Shown here: positions 33,926 through 43,765 of the stretch, one piece after another
Layout of the letters: every line of letters starts with the position of its first letter
How positions within the stretch are numbered: position 1 is the first letter of the stretch
Source of the DNA: Maritalea sp049801075
GTDB taxonomy: Bacteria; Pseudomonadota; Alphaproteobacteria; Rhizobiales; Devosiaceae
Assembly: GCF_049801075.1 (NCBI RefSeq)
Contig: NZ_JBNAGG010000004.1
Location: forward strand, 62,001-126,000
Length of the DNA stretch: 64,000 bases
Reading direction: 5' to 3'
Made by a program: the position numbers and the translations under genes
The notes under the pieces: generated by a model
What the model saw: only the letters and a program-made list of their open reading frames with translations
Told to the model about the DNA's origin: nothing
The model's database searches: none

Positions 33926-36388
33926 ATGACACTATTGATGACGCTAATTTTTATCGTTGGGTTTGTTGCTTTGGCGATCACGGAGGCCAAACTCATCATT
34001 TGGGGTTTGGCGGCGCTGGCCTATGCCGCGCTCGCTTTGGCGCTTGGCGGCGCGCTGTCGTTGAATGCAGTGGCGGTGTTGGCCTTCATCCCCGGTATTG
34101 TCTTCATTCTGCTAAGTGTGCCAATGATCCGGCGTCTGGTGTTGACCAACCATATTTATAAAGCCGTTAAATCTATTTTGCCGCGTGTGTCGCGCACTGA
34201 GCAAGAAGCGTTGGATGCGGGCACCGTTGGTTGGGATGCTGAATTGTTTTCAGGCCGTCCACAATGGGGAAAATTGCTGGATATTGAAAAGCCGCATTTG
34301 ACCGAAGAAGAGCAAGCCTTTTTGGATGGGCCGACCGAAGAGGCCTGCAAAATGATCGACGATTGGGACACACGTCACAATCGCGCGGACATGCCGGAGG
34401 AAGTTTGGCAATATCTCAAGGACAATGGGTTCTTGGGCATGTTAATTTCCAAAGAGCATGGCGGGCTAGGTTTCACAGCGCAGGCGCAATCGATGATCGT
34501 TTCGAAGATTGCGGGCCGTTCCATCGCCGCAGGCATCACCGTGATGGTGCCCAACTCATTGGGGCCGGGTGAATTGCTGGAAAAATACGGCACCAAAGAA
34601 CAGCAAGATAAATATCTTGAGCGATTGGCGAAGGGCAAGGAAGTGCCTTGCTTTGCCTTGACTGCGCCGCACGCTGGTTCTGACGCTGCAGGCATGCGCG
34701 ATGTTGGCGTGGTGTGCGAAGGTATGCATGAGGGCAAGAAAGTATTGGGCGTGAAGCTCAATTGGGAAAAGCGTTACATTACGCTCGGCCCAGTGGCGAC
34801 GTTGCTCGGTTTGGCGTTCAATCTTTATGATCCTGAAAATCGTCTGGGTAAGGGCACCAATGTGGGCATTACTTTAGCATTGATCCCCACGGACCATGAA
34901 GGCGTGAATATTGGCCGCCGGCACTATCCTGCGCGCTCTGCCTTTATGAATGGCCCGAACTCAGGCAAAGATGTGTTTATCCCGCTCGATTGGATTATCG
35001 GTGGCACTGAATATTGTGGCCAAGGGTGGCGCATGTTGATGGAATGCCTGTCTACAGGTCGGGCGATTTCACTGCCTGCTATTGGAACAGTTTCAATCAA
35101 ACAAGCGCTGCGGGTGACATCTGCTTATGCACGCATCCGTCGCCAATTCGGGATTTCGATTGGCATGATGGAAGGTGTGGCAGAGCCCGTCGCTCGTCTG
35201 GTCAAAGATTCATATATGTATGAAGGTGCGCGGGCGACCACTGCCGCGATGGTCGATGAAGGTCAAAAGCCTTCCGTGATTTCGGCGTTGCTGAAATATC
35301 GCACCACAGACGCGATGCGTGAACGCATTAATGATGCCATGGATGTGCATGGCGGTCGTGCGGTGTGTGACGGTCCGTCCAACTATTTGTTCGCGGGTTA
35401 TCAGGCGGTGCCTGTGGCGATCACCGTGGAAGGCGCGAACATCTTGACCCGCACATTGATCACCTTTGCGCAAGGCGCGTTGCGGGCGCACCCGTTCCTT
35501 TATAAAGAGATTTCTGCCGCGCAGAATGAAAATGTAGCCGAGGGGCAAAAGGCGTTCGATAAGGCATTTGCGGGCCATACCGGCTTTATGCTGCGCAATA
35601 TCTTGGCCAGCTTCCTTCACAGCCTGACCTTTGGCCGCTTTGCGTCCTCACCACGCAACGGCCCAACCAAGATTTACTATCAACGTTTGCACCGCTACGC
35701 GCAGAACTTTGCGCTTGTGGGCGACTGGGTTGTGGCGTTCCTCGGTGGTGATCTGAAGCGCAAGCAGCGTATTTCTGGCCGGATGGCAGATATCTTGTCT
35801 GACCTTTATTTGATGTCGACCACGTTGAAGCGTTGGGAAGATGATGGCGCGATTGCGGATGATTTGCCGATTGTGCAAGCCATTGCTGAAGATCGGTTCG
35901 CTGCAATCGAGCATAGTTTTGATCAGGTTTTCAACAATTTCCCTAACCCGGTTTTGCGGACTTTGATGCGCTTTTTGGTGTTCCCATTGGGGCGCCGCGC
36001 GAAGGGCTCATCAGATCGTGAAAATTATCGCTTGGCGAAAGCAATGTTGCGCCATTCAGAGCAGCGCGACCGCTTGACGCGCGATATCTTTGTTAGCTTC
36101 GATCCAAGTGATCGGACAGGCATTTTGGAAGATACATTGCAAAAGGTTGAAGAGGCTGCAGAAATTGAGAAGCGCTTTATCCGTGCCTTGAAGAAAGGCG
36201 AGATTGCGCGACGCCTTGACCGAGATGCCATTGATGATGCTGTCGATAAAGGTATTCTGAATGACAATGAAGCGGGCATTTTGCGCGCGGCTGATGAAGC
36301 AACAGATAAGGTGATTCAAGTGGATGATTTCGCGTCTAAGGAGCTGGGCGCGCATGGCGACAATCAAAGCAATGTTGCGGCACAATAA
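33926..36388 (+). CDS. fadE: Acyl-CoA dehydrogenase, FadE type
   Basis: An 820-residue protein, close in length to E. coli FadE (814). Two hydrophobic segments at residues 1-75 suggest membrane association. The dehydrogenase core begins near residue 150 (MPEEVWQYLKDNGFLGMLIS), with the FAD-contact region CFALTAPHAGSDAAGM, the AYARIRRQFGISIG block and MDVHGGRAVCDGPSNYL. It catalyses the first step of beta-oxidation. GGGAGG ahead of the ATG supports the start. It is the first gene of the fadE-fadJ-fadI operon and divergent from fadD. Confidence 0.95.
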   Translation: MTLLMTLIFIVGFVALAITEAKLIIWGLAALAYAALALALGGALSLNAVAVLAFIPGIVFILLSVPMIRRLVLTNHIYKAVKSILPRVSRTEQEALDAGTVGWDAELFSGRPQWGKLLDIEKPHLTEEEQAFLDGPTEEACKMIDDWDTRHNRADMPEEVWQYLKDNGFLGMLISKEHGGLGFTAQAQSMIVSKIAGRSIAAGITVMVPNSLGPGELLEKYGTKEQQDKYLERLAKGKEVPCFALTAPHAGSDAAGMRDVGVVCEGMHEGKKVLGVKLNWEKRYITLGPVATLLGLAFNLYDPENRLGKGTNVGITLALIPTDHEGVNIGRRHYPARSAFMNGPNSGKDVFIPLDWIIGGTEYCGQGWRMLMECLSTGRAISLPAIGTVSIKQALRVTSAYARIRRQFGISIGMMEGVAEPVARLVKDSYMYEGARATTAAMVDEGQKPSVISALLKYRTTDAMRERINDAMDVHGGRAVCDGPSNYLFAGYQAVPVAITVEGANILTRTLITFAQGALRAHPFLYKEISAAQNENVAEGQKAFDKAFAGHTGFMLRNILASFLHSLTFGRFASSPRNGPTKIYYQRLHRYAQNFALVGDWVVAFLGGDLKRKQRISGRMADILSDLYLMSTTLKRWEDDGAIADDLPIVQAIAEDRFAAIEHSFDQVFNNFPNPVLRTLMRFLVFPLGRRAKGSSDRENYRLAKAMLRHSEQRDRLTRDIFVSFDPSDRTGILEDTLQKVEEAAEIEKRFIRALKKGEIARRLDRDAIDDAVDKGILNDNEAGILRAADEATDKVIQVDDFASKELGAHGDNQSNVAAQ

Positions 36389-36407
36389 ATAAATGGGAGC
36401 GAACACT

Positions 36408-38375
36408 GTGGCACAACCTAAAATGCCAACGCTGAAATATTGGCACTTTGAAATCGATGTAGAGCAAATTGGCTGGCTAACCATCGACACGCCAAGATCG
36501 CCAGTGAATGTGCTAAGCCGTGAATGTATCGAAGAGCTCGAAAAGCTGGTATTGCGGTTTGAAGATTTGGCCGCATCAGGCGAGTTGGCTGGTGTGGTAC
36601 TGTTGTCTGCTAAGGACAATGGCTTTGTGGCCGGAGCAGATGTGCGCGAATTTGATGAAATGAGCGATCCTTCCATTTTGCCCGCAGCGCTGGAACGCAC
36701 CCACGCTCTATTTAACAAGATCGAAAATCTCTCCATACCCATTGTTGCAGGCATTCATGGTTTCTGCCTTGGTGGTGGTTTGGAGTTGGCGCTGGCGTGT
36801 CATTATCGGATTGCGGTGAATGATGACACGACTAAGCTTGGCTTTCCTGAAGTTAAGTTGGGCATTTTCCCCGGATTTGGCGGCACAGGGCGTTCCATTC
36901 GCCAAGCAGGCCCAATCGCGGCGATGACCGCCATGCTCACAGGCAAGAATTATCGTGCAGGCCAAGCTAAGGGCATGGGGTTAGTTGATCGATTGGTGAC
37001 CCATCGCGATCAATTGCGCTGGGCAGGCCGAAAAGCCGTGATGCAACGGCAGAAATCTAAACCTGCTTCGCTCACCAAGCGTGTGATGGCAATGGGGCCC
37101 TTGCGAGGCTACACTGCCAACAAAATGCGTGAGCAGACCCAGAAAAAAGCCAATCCTAAACATTACCCTGCTCCACATAAGCTCATCGATCTTTATGAGA
37201 AATATGGTGATGATCCGAAAGCCTTTATGAAGGCTGAGATTGAGTATTTCCCCGAACTGATGGCCAGCGATACGGCTGAAAATCTGCGTCGTGTCTTTTT
37301 CCTTTCTGAGGGTCTGAAGGCGCAGGGCGTGAAAGGCGAGAAGCCAGTTTTCCGTCGTGTTCATGTGGTGGGTGCAGGCGTGATGGGCGGCGATATTGCA
37401 GCTTGGTGCGCCATGCGCGGCATGGAAGTGACTTTGCAAGATTTGGATATGGAGCGGATTACGCCAGCGTTGAAGCGAGCGAAAAAGCTGTTCAAGAAGC
37501 GCTTGAAAAAACCGCAAGCTGTTGAGGCTGCTGTGTCGCGCTTGGTGGCCGACCCGGAAGGTAAGGGTGTTTCGCGCGCTGATGTTGTGATCGAGGCGAT
37601 CGTTGAAAATCTTGAAATCAAGCAAAAACTTTTCACCTCGCTTGAACCAAAGATGAAAAAGAACGCGATTATGGCGACCAATACGTCTTCCATCCCGTTG
37701 GAAGATATCGCTTCGGCGTTGAAACAGCCTAAGCGTCTTATTGGCCTGCATTTCTTTAACCCGGTGGCGCAGTTGCCATTGGTTGAAGTGATCAAGCAAG
37801 CGAAAAATACCGATGCGCAAGTGCGCATGGGTGCAAGTTTTTGCACAGCTATTGGCAAGAGCCCCGTAGTTGTGAAAAGCGCGCCGGGCTTTTTGGTCAA
37901 CCGCGTATTGATGCCTTACATGTTGCAAGCGGTGATGCGCGTTGAAAATGGCGAAAATGCTGAACAGATCGACAAAGCCGCCGTTGCATTTGGAATGCCC
38001 ATGGGGCCGATTGAATTGATGGACGTGGTTGGCCTTGATGTGGGCAAAGCCGTGGCCGAAGAATTGGGTCAACATGTGGAAGAGGGCGGCAAATTTGCGT
38101 CGCTTGTTGCACAGGGCTATTTGGGCCGAAAGACGGGCCAAGGGTTTTACAAATGGGAAGATGGCAAGGCCCAAAAGGGTGACGCCGCGCCACATGCCAA
38201 TCTTGAAGGGCTTGGCCGCGATTTGGTGCAACCCTTGGTGGATGAGTGCGAAGTGTGCGTGGAAGAAGGTGTGGTCGTTAATGCGGATATGGCCGACATT
38301 GGCGTGATCTTCGGCACGGGTTTTGCACCGTTCCTTGGCGGTCCGCTTAAAGCCCGTCGCGATGGCAAAGCGTAA
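36408..38375 (+). CDS. fadJ: Fatty-acid oxidation complex alpha subunit (enoyl-CoA hydratase / 3-hydroxyacyl-CoA dehydrogenase)
   Basis: A bifunctional enzyme of 655 residues. The N-terminal crotonase domain has GFVAGADVREF and AGIHGFCLGGGLELALACHYRIA (two adjoining blocks near residues 70 and 115). The NAD-binding Rossmann motif is VHVVGAGVMGGDIAAW (about residue 320), and the dehydrogenase contains ATNTSSIPLEDIA, GLHFFNPV and a C-terminal helical domain. The GTG at 36408 is preferred because GGGAG sits eight bases upstream; the ATG at 36393 lacks one. Slightly shorter than E. coli FadJ (714). fadI follows after 18 bases. Confidence 0.92.
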   Translation: MAQPKMPTLKYWHFEIDVEQIGWLTIDTPRSPVNVLSRECIEELEKLVLRFEDLAASGELAGVVLLSAKDNGFVAGADVREFDEMSDPSILPAALERTHALFNKIENLSIPIVAGIHGFCLGGGLELALACHYRIAVNDDTTKLGFPEVKLGIFPGFGGTGRSIRQAGPIAAMTAMLTGKNYRAGQAKGMGLVDRLVTHRDQLRWAGRKAVMQRQKSKPASLTKRVMAMGPLRGYTANKMREQTQKKANPKHYPAPHKLIDLYEKYGDDPKAFMKAEIEYFPELMASDTAENLRRVFFLSEGLKAQGVKGEKPVFRRVHVVGAGVMGGDIAAWCAMRGMEVTLQDLDMERITPALKRAKKLFKKRLKKPQAVEAAVSRLVADPEGKGVSRADVVIEAIVENLEIKQKLFTSLEPKMKKNAIMATNTSSIPLEDIASALKQPKRLIGLHFFNPVAQLPLVEVIKQAKNTDAQVRMGASFCTAIGKSPVVVKSAPGFLVNRVLMPYMLQAVMRVENGENAEQIDKAAVAFGMPMGPIELMDVVGLDVGKAVAEELGQHVEEGGKFASLVAQGYLGRKTGQGFYKWEDGKAQKGDAAPHANLEGLGRDLVQPLVDECEVCVEEGVVVNADMADIGVIFGTGFAPFLGGPLKARRDGKA

Positions 38376-38393
38376 GAATAAGGAATAGGGATT

Positions 38394-39677
38394 ATGACAA
38401 AAACACAAAAGCGTGTCGCAATTGTTGGCAGTGCCCGCATTCCTTTTTGCCGGGCTCATACGGGATATGTAGACGAAACCAACCTTTCCATGATGACGGG
38501 CGCTCTCAAGGGGCTGGTCGACAAATATAAATTGAAAGATACGCATATCGATGAAGTGATGGGCGGTGTGGTGCTTAACCACAGCCGTGACTTCAACATA
38601 GCGCGCGAAGCCGCATTGAATGCTGGTTTGGCACCATCCACACCTGGCACCACAGTGCAGATAGCTTGCGGCACGTCTTTGCAGGCGGCGCTTCTGGTTG
38701 GCGCGAAAATTGCGACTGGCGAGATTGAAAGCGGCATCACTTGCGGCGCTGACAGCGTAAGCGATAGCCCGATTGTGTTTGGCCCGAAATTTTCCAAACG
38801 CATGATCAAATTGAGCCGTGCCAAAACATTGGGCCAGAAGCTCGGTGTGTTTAAAGGTTTCAATTTTGGCGAGGTTGTGCCAAACGCACCTTCGACAGCA
38901 GAGCCGCGCACTGGCTTATCAATGGGCCAGCATTGTGAGTTGATGGCGCGCGAATGGGGCCTGACAAGAGAAGAGCAAGATGAGTGGGCGCTTGGCTCGC
39001 ACCAAAAAGCAGCCAAAGCCTATGAAGAGGGCTTTCATGATGACCTGATCGTGCCCCATGCGGGCATTGTGCGCGACAATAATGTGCGTGCCGACAGCTC
39101 TTTAGAAAAGCTTGCAAGCTTGAAGCCAAGTTTTGATCGCAAATCCGGCCACGGCACATTAACAGCCGCCAATTCAACGCCGCTTACAGATGGCGCCGCA
39201 TCCGTGCTGCTGGCCAGCGAAGAATGGGCAAAAGAGCGCGGTCTGCCAATCCTGGGCTATTTGCGCACAGGGGCAGTGAGTGCCAATGATTTTGCGCATG
39301 GGGATGGCTTACTTATGGCGCCAACCATTGCTGTCTCAAACATGTTGGCGCGCGAAGAGCTGAGCTTTGCTGACATTGACCTGTTTGAAATTCACGAAGC
39401 TTTTGCCGCTGTTTTGTTGTGCACAGTTAAAGCCTTTGCTGACAAGACGTACAATAAGCAGGTTTTGGGGCGCGATAAGCCGTTGGGGAAAATTGATCTG
39501 AAAAAGGTTAATTTGACGGGCTCAAGTGTGGCGTATGGTCACCCATTTGCTGCAACAGGCGCGCGAATCCTTGGGGCCACAGTGAATCTGCTGGAACGCG
39601 AAAAGAAAGAGCGCGCGCTCATTTCTGTTTGTACAGCTGGCGGCCAAGGGGTCGCGGCAATTATTGAGCGAAATTAG
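38394..39677 (+). CDS. fadI: 3-ketoacyl-CoA thiolase
   Basis: A 427-residue thiolase, the FadI length. The nucleophilic Cys is in QIACGTSLQAALLV (about residue 90), the histidine in FEIHEAFAA, and the second catalytic Cys and His in GHPFAATGARI and SVCTAGGQGVA. It cleaves 3-ketoacyl-CoA to acetyl-CoA in the last step of beta-oxidation and completes the operon with fadE and fadJ. An intrinsic terminator lies about 90 bases downstream. Confidence 0.94.
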   Translation: MTKTQKRVAIVGSARIPFCRAHTGYVDETNLSMMTGALKGLVDKYKLKDTHIDEVMGGVVLNHSRDFNIAREAALNAGLAPSTPGTTVQIACGTSLQAALLVGAKIATGEIESGITCGADSVSDSPIVFGPKFSKRMIKLSRAKTLGQKLGVFKGFNFGEVVPNAPSTAEPRTGLSMGQHCELMAREWGLTREEQDEWALGSHQKAAKAYEEGFHDDLIVPHAGIVRDNNVRADSSLEKLASLKPSFDRKSGHGTLTAANSTPLTDGAASVLLASEEWAKERGLPILGYLRTGAVSANDFAHGDGLLMAPTIAVSNMLAREELSFADIDLFEIHEAFAAVLLCTVKAFADKTYNKQVLGRDKPLGKIDLKKVNLTGSSVAYGHPFAATGARILGATVNLLEREKKERALISVCTAGGQGVAAIIERN

Positions 39678-39768
39678 GGGTTTATTTTTATCTCAAGATG
39701 AGGTGAAATCTCAATTCGCCGTATCGCATTGCTATATGGCCGATTGGTATGGGAGTCGAATGGGAGCC

Positions 39769-39798
39769 AAAAAATTGGGGTTTTTCCCTCAATTTTTT
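39769..39798 (+). terminator. Intrinsic terminator after the fadE-fadJ-fadI operon
   Basis: AAAAAATTGGGG and CCC-T-CAATTTTTT form a stem with a T-rich loop and one bulged base; the 3' arm ends in six Ts. It separates fadI from oppA and could act in both directions. Confidence 0.65.
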
Positions 39799-39858
39799 CA
39801 AAATGGCTTAGATTCTACGCTTGCCAAAAGGTTTAAGAGAGCGTTACGGTGATTGTCT

Positions 39859-39881
39859 GACAGTTGCATTTTGTAACTGTC
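39859..39881. promoter_or_regulatory. Inverted repeat in the oppA leader
   Basis: GACAGTT, nine bases, AACTGTC: a perfect 7-bp dyad 67 bases upstream of the oppA start, inside the probable promoter region. It may be an operator or an mRNA hairpin. Confidence 0.4.
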
Positions 39882-39947
39882 TTATTTAAGTCGGCAGCTA
39901 TATACGGCAAGACCGACAGGGAAACGTCTACTAGGGAGAGTAGTTTT

Positions 39948-41579
39948 ATGAAGTTTACCACAATGTTCAAAATGGCGTCTGCCACAGCAATCGTTGCTGC
40001 AATGACATCTGGCGCCTATGCGGACAATATGCATCCGATGACCGGCGAAAAGCTGGCTGAAGATCAAACCTTCACCTATCGTTTGCTCGATGGTATCCCA
40101 ACACTTGACCCACAATTGAACGAAGACGTATCTGGTTCAGATATTCTTCGCGATTTGTTTGAGGGCTTGTTGAACCAAGACGCTAAAGGCAACCTGATCC
40201 CAGGTGTTGCTGAAAGCTGGGAAGCCAACGATGACAACACAGTTTACACATTTAAGTTGCGCGATGATGCAAAATGGTCGAACGGCGATCCAGTAACAGC
40301 TGGTGATTTCGTATACGCTTGGCAGCGCGCGGCAGACCCAGCAACTGCGTCACCATATTCATGGTTCGTTGAGTTGATGTCTATCGAGAATGCTTCAGAA
40401 ATCATTGCGGGCGACAAAGACCCATCTGAGTTGGGTGTTGAAGCTGTTGATGATCAAACATTCAAAGTGACTTTGACATCTGCGTTGCCATATTTCGCAG
40501 CGATGACAACACACGCAACAACTTTCCCAGTTCACAAAGCAACCATCGATGAGCATGGTGATGAGTGGACACGCCCTGAGAACATGGTTTCTAACGGCGC
40601 ATACAAGTTGACTGAGTGGGTGTTGAACGAGCGGACAACACGTGAACGCAACGAAATGTATTGGAACAATGACAAAACAATCTTGGATAAGGTTGTGACA
40701 TTGGTGATCAATGACGAAAACGTTGCTTTGACTCGTTACCGTGCTGGCGAACTTGACCGTACAGAAATTCCTGCTGGTCAATATCCTGCCTTGAGCAAAG
40801 AGTTGCCAAATGAAGCAACTGTGTTCCCACGTCTATGCTCTTACTACTATACGTTCAACATGTCTGATAAAGGCCCAGAAGCATTTAAAGATCAGCGTGT
40901 ACGCCAAGCATTGTCATATGCTGTGGATCGTAAAGTGATCACAGACAACATCTTGCAGGCTGGTCAGTACCAAGCTTACACCTTTACACCAGGTGCAACT
41001 GCTGGCTTCGAAGTTCCTGATGTTGCCTTCGGTCAAATGACCCAAGCAGAGCGTGACGAAAAAGCGAAAGAACTGTTGGCTGAAGCTGGTTACGGCGCAG
41101 ACAACCCATTGAAGTTCGATATGCTTTACAACACTTCTGAAGCACACAAGAAAATCGCTGTTGCGATGTCTCAAATGTGGAAGCAGAAGTTGGGCGTTGA
41201 AGCTACACTTGCGAACATGGAGTGGAAAACATTCCTTGAAACACGTGGTAACCAAGACTTTGAATTGGCACGTGGCGCATGGTGCGGCGACTACAACGAA
41301 GCTTCAACATTCTTGGATCTTGTAACCACACCTTCTGGCTACAATGATGGCAAGTACTCAAATGCTGAAGTTGACGAGTTGATGGTTGATGCGAAGACTT
41401 CAAGCGACGCAAGTGCGAACTACACACGCGTTGAAGAAATCATCGCTGAAGAAATGCCAATCATCCCAATTTACCACTACACTGGTAACTTGATGCTCAA
41501 GGAAAACCTCAAAGGTTGGCCTGTTGAGAACGTTGAGCAAAACTGGTACAGCCGCGACCTTTATAAGGTAGCTGAATAA
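39948..41579 (+). CDS. oppA: Oligopeptide ABC transporter substrate-binding protein
   Basis: A 543-residue periplasmic binding protein (cluster C, the OppA/MppA length). A signal peptide ends at about residue 25 (SGAYADNM). Family blocks include RLLDGIPTLDPQLNEDVSG, FKLRDDAKWSNGDPVTAGDF, AYAWQRAADP-type, MVSNGAYKLTEWVLNE and VRQALSYAVDRK. AGGGAG before the ATG at 39948 fixes the start. Codon choice is clearly different from its neighbours (GTT, GCT, CGT, AAC, ATC and TTC favoured), as in highly expressed genes. It captures peptides for the permease encoded downstream. Confidence 0.95.
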   Translation: MKFTTMFKMASATAIVAAMTSGAYADNMHPMTGEKLAEDQTFTYRLLDGIPTLDPQLNEDVSGSDILRDLFEGLLNQDAKGNLIPGVAESWEANDDNTVYTFKLRDDAKWSNGDPVTAGDFVYAWQRAADPATASPYSWFVELMSIENASEIIAGDKDPSELGVEAVDDQTFKVTLTSALPYFAAMTTHATTFPVHKATIDEHGDEWTRPENMVSNGAYKLTEWVLNERTTRERNEMYWNNDKTILDKVVTLVINDENVALTRYRAGELDRTEIPAGQYPALSKELPNEATVFPRLCSYYYTFNMSDKGPEAFKDQRVRQALSYAVDRKVITDNILQAGQYQAYTFTPGATAGFEVPDVAFGQMTQAERDEKAKELLAEAGYGADNPLKFDMLYNTSEAHKKIAVAMSQMWKQKLGVEATLANMEWKTFLETRGNQDFELARGAWCGDYNEASTFLDLVTTPSGYNDGKYSNAEVDELMVDAKTSSDASANYTRVEEIIAEEMPIIPIYHYTGNLMLKENLKGWPVENVEQNWYSRDLYKVAE

Positions 41580-41591
41580 CCAATTTAAGCG

Positions 41592-41619
41592 CCGCGCGGA
41601 GCCATCAGGTTCCGCGCGG
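41592..41619 (+). terminator. GC-rich hairpin between oppA and oppB
   Basis: CCGCGCGGA and TCCGCGCGG form a perfect 9-bp stem just after the oppA stop, followed by a T-rich but broken run. Such hairpins usually protect the oppA message or partially terminate so that the binding protein is made in excess over the membrane parts. Confidence 0.65.
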
Positions 41620-41764
41620 TGTCTCTTTGGCTTTTGTTGCATATCGGGGGTTATGGGACATACAAAAAGCCAGGGAATGTGATGTGAAGGCTCGCGCCGT
41701 TTGTAGTTCTTGATGCAAACCGCCTCAAAAGAGCCCGCATTTAGGGAAGCAGGGTTTTACAAAA

Positions 41765-42712
41765 ATGTTCAGTTTTATTGTTCGACGTGTGGCGTACGCA
41801 GTTCCCACACTGTTGATTTTGATTATCGCTTCATTCTTGCTGATGTATGCGGCACCGGGTGGTCCTTTCACCACCGAACGTGCGCTGCCACCAGAAGTGC
41901 TGAAAAATATTGAAGCACGCTATGGCTTGAATGATCCATTGCCCGTTCAAATTTGGAACTACATTTGGAATGTGGTGACCAATTTTGATTTTGGCCCATC
42001 ATTTAAATATCGCGACAGGTCAGTGAATGACATCATCTCGCAGGGCTTTCCTGTGACGTTGACCTACGGCATTTGGTCGTTTGTGTTTGCGATTGTTGTT
42101 GGCCTGTTTTTGGGCATTGTTGCTGCCATTCGTCACAACACAGCTGTTGACTATACAGCGGTTGGGATTTCAATCAGCGCACAAGTGCTGCCTAACTTTG
42201 TGATGGCCCCCATCTTGGTGTTGATCTTTACGTTGGGGCTTTTCAGGCTCACTGATGGTCAATATTATTTGCCCGGCGGCGGCTGGAACGGCGGTCAAAT
42301 CGAATATGTGATTATGCCTGTGATCGCGCTCTCGACCAGCTATATGGCGAACATTGCGCGCTTGGCACGATCATCCATGCTCGAAGTGTTGAACTCCAAC
42401 TTTATCCGTACAGCCAAAGCCAAGGGGCTCTCAGAGCGCAAGGTGATCTTTAAGCATGCGCTTAAGCCGGCATTGATGCCTGTGATCTCCTATTTGGGGC
42501 CTGCATTTGTGGGTATGGCAACTGGTTCTGTGGTGATTGATATGTATTTCAGCACCGGTGGTATGGGCCAGTATTTCGTGAACTCGGCCTTTAACCGCGA
42601 CTATTCTGTGATGATGGGGATCACCATCTTGATCGGTGTTCTAACGATCACCTTCAACGCGCTAGTCGACATTATCTATGCTTGGATCGATCCACGCATT
42701 CGGTTGTCATAG
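41765..42712 (+). CDS. oppB: Oligopeptide ABC transporter permease OppB
   Basis: A 315-residue inner-membrane permease. The N-terminus FIVRRVAYAVPTLLILIIASF and the AAPGGPF loop are the OppB/DppB hallmark. About six helices follow, with the EAA motif region ARSSMLEVLNSNFIRTAKAKG and FKHALKPALMPV contacting the ATPase. The ribosome site is weak. It precedes oppC by 10 bases. Confidence 0.95.
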   Translation: MFSFIVRRVAYAVPTLLILIIASFLLMYAAPGGPFTTERALPPEVLKNIEARYGLNDPLPVQIWNYIWNVVTNFDFGPSFKYRDRSVNDIISQGFPVTLTYGIWSFVFAIVVGLFLGIVAAIRHNTAVDYTAVGISISAQVLPNFVMAPILVLIFTLGLFRLTDGQYYLPGGGWNGGQIEYVIMPVIALSTSYMANIARLARSSMLEVLNSNFIRTAKAKGLSERKVIFKHALKPALMPVISYLGPAFVGMATGSVVIDMYFSTGGMGQYFVNSAFNRDYSVMMGITILIGVLTITFNALVDIIYAWIDPRIRLS

Positions 42713-42722
42713 GGAGCAGATC

Positions 42723-43652
42723 ATGATTGCAAAAAGTGAAAAAATGGATGCTCTCGCCGAAAACATCGTAGAGCAACAAGCGGTCAAAGGTCGCTCATTG
42801 TGGCAGGATGCCATGGGGCGCTTCGCGCGCAACAAAGCGGCCGTGGCCAGTGTGTTTGTGTTGATTATCATCACCGTACTTTCGTTTGTCGGGCCGATGT
42901 TTTCCCCTTGGGATTACGAGACAATTGATTGGGCTGTGATGGGCAATGCTGCCACTTTGGGCTATCCGTCAATTGAAACCGGACACTATTTTGGCACCGA
43001 TGATTTGGGCCGTGATATCTTTGCACGTACCATGCAGGGTACGCAGATCTCGCTGACTGTTGGCTTCCTCGGCGCTGCTGTTGCGGTGATCGTGGGTACA
43101 CTTTACGGCGCCATTTCTGGCTATGTGGGTGGCACTGCTGACAATGTGATGATGCGGATTGTCGATCTGCTTTTGTCTGTGCCTTACATGTTCGTATTGA
43201 TCTTGTTGTTGGTGGTGTTTGGCCGCTCACTGCAAATGCTGTTTGTTGGCATCGGGCTTTTTGCCTGGATGGATATGGCACGTATTGTGCGGGGACAAAC
43301 CTTGTCGATTAAAAACAAGGAATTCATCGAAGCGGCTGTCGCATCAGGTGTTGGTTCATTCACCATCATCATGCGTCACGTTGTGCCGAACCTACTGGGC
43401 GTTGTGATTGTTTACGCATCGCTTTTGGTGCCACAATTGATTTTGACGGAGAGCTTTATTTCGTTCCTTGGTTTAGGTGTTCAAGAGCCAATGACCTCTT
43501 GGGGGGCCTTGATCAACGAAGGTGCGAAAACCATGCAATATGGTGTGATCTGGCAATTGGCGTTCCCATTGTCGTTCTTCATTGTTGGCCTATTTTGTTT
43601 CTTCTTCATTGGTGATGGGTTGCGCGATGCGTTTGACCCTAAAGACCGCTAG
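42723..43652 (+). CDS. oppC: Oligopeptide ABC transporter permease OppC
   Basis: A 309-residue permease. A cytoplasmic N-terminus leads to the first helix (KAAVASVFVLIIITVLSFVG), then the periplasmic loop with GTDDLGRDIFARTMQGTQIS, typical of OppC/DppC. The EAA loop reads RIVRGQTLSIKNKEFIEAAV and the C-terminus ends in GLRDAFDPKDR. AGGGAG before the ATG at 42723 fixes the start. It pairs with OppB. Confidence 0.95.
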   Translation: MIAKSEKMDALAENIVEQQAVKGRSLWQDAMGRFARNKAAVASVFVLIIITVLSFVGPMFSPWDYETIDWAVMGNAATLGYPSIETGHYFGTDDLGRDIFARTMQGTQISLTVGFLGAAVAVIVGTLYGAISGYVGGTADNVMMRIVDLLLSVPYMFVLILLLVVFGRSLQMLFVGIGLFAWMDMARIVRGQTLSIKNKEFIEAAVASGVGSFTIIMRHVVPNLLGVVIVYASLLVPQLILTESFISFLGLGVQEPMTSWGALINEGAKTMQYGVIWQLAFPLSFFIVGLFCFFFIGDGLRDAFDPKDR

Positions 43653-43765
43653 GGAGGTGTGCAGTTGAAGTATTTTCAATTCCAACTTTGCCATATGCCT
43701 TCACTTATTGGCGGTGGCTTCATGAACAAGCAAACAAGATTTTCACCCAATAAGGGGGAACCAGC

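Noticed and set aside
36981..38582. Very long antisense frame (533 codons) over fadJ and the fadI start
   Set aside because: Rich in His/Arg/Cys with no family resemblance; it is the shadow of the well-conserved fadJ.
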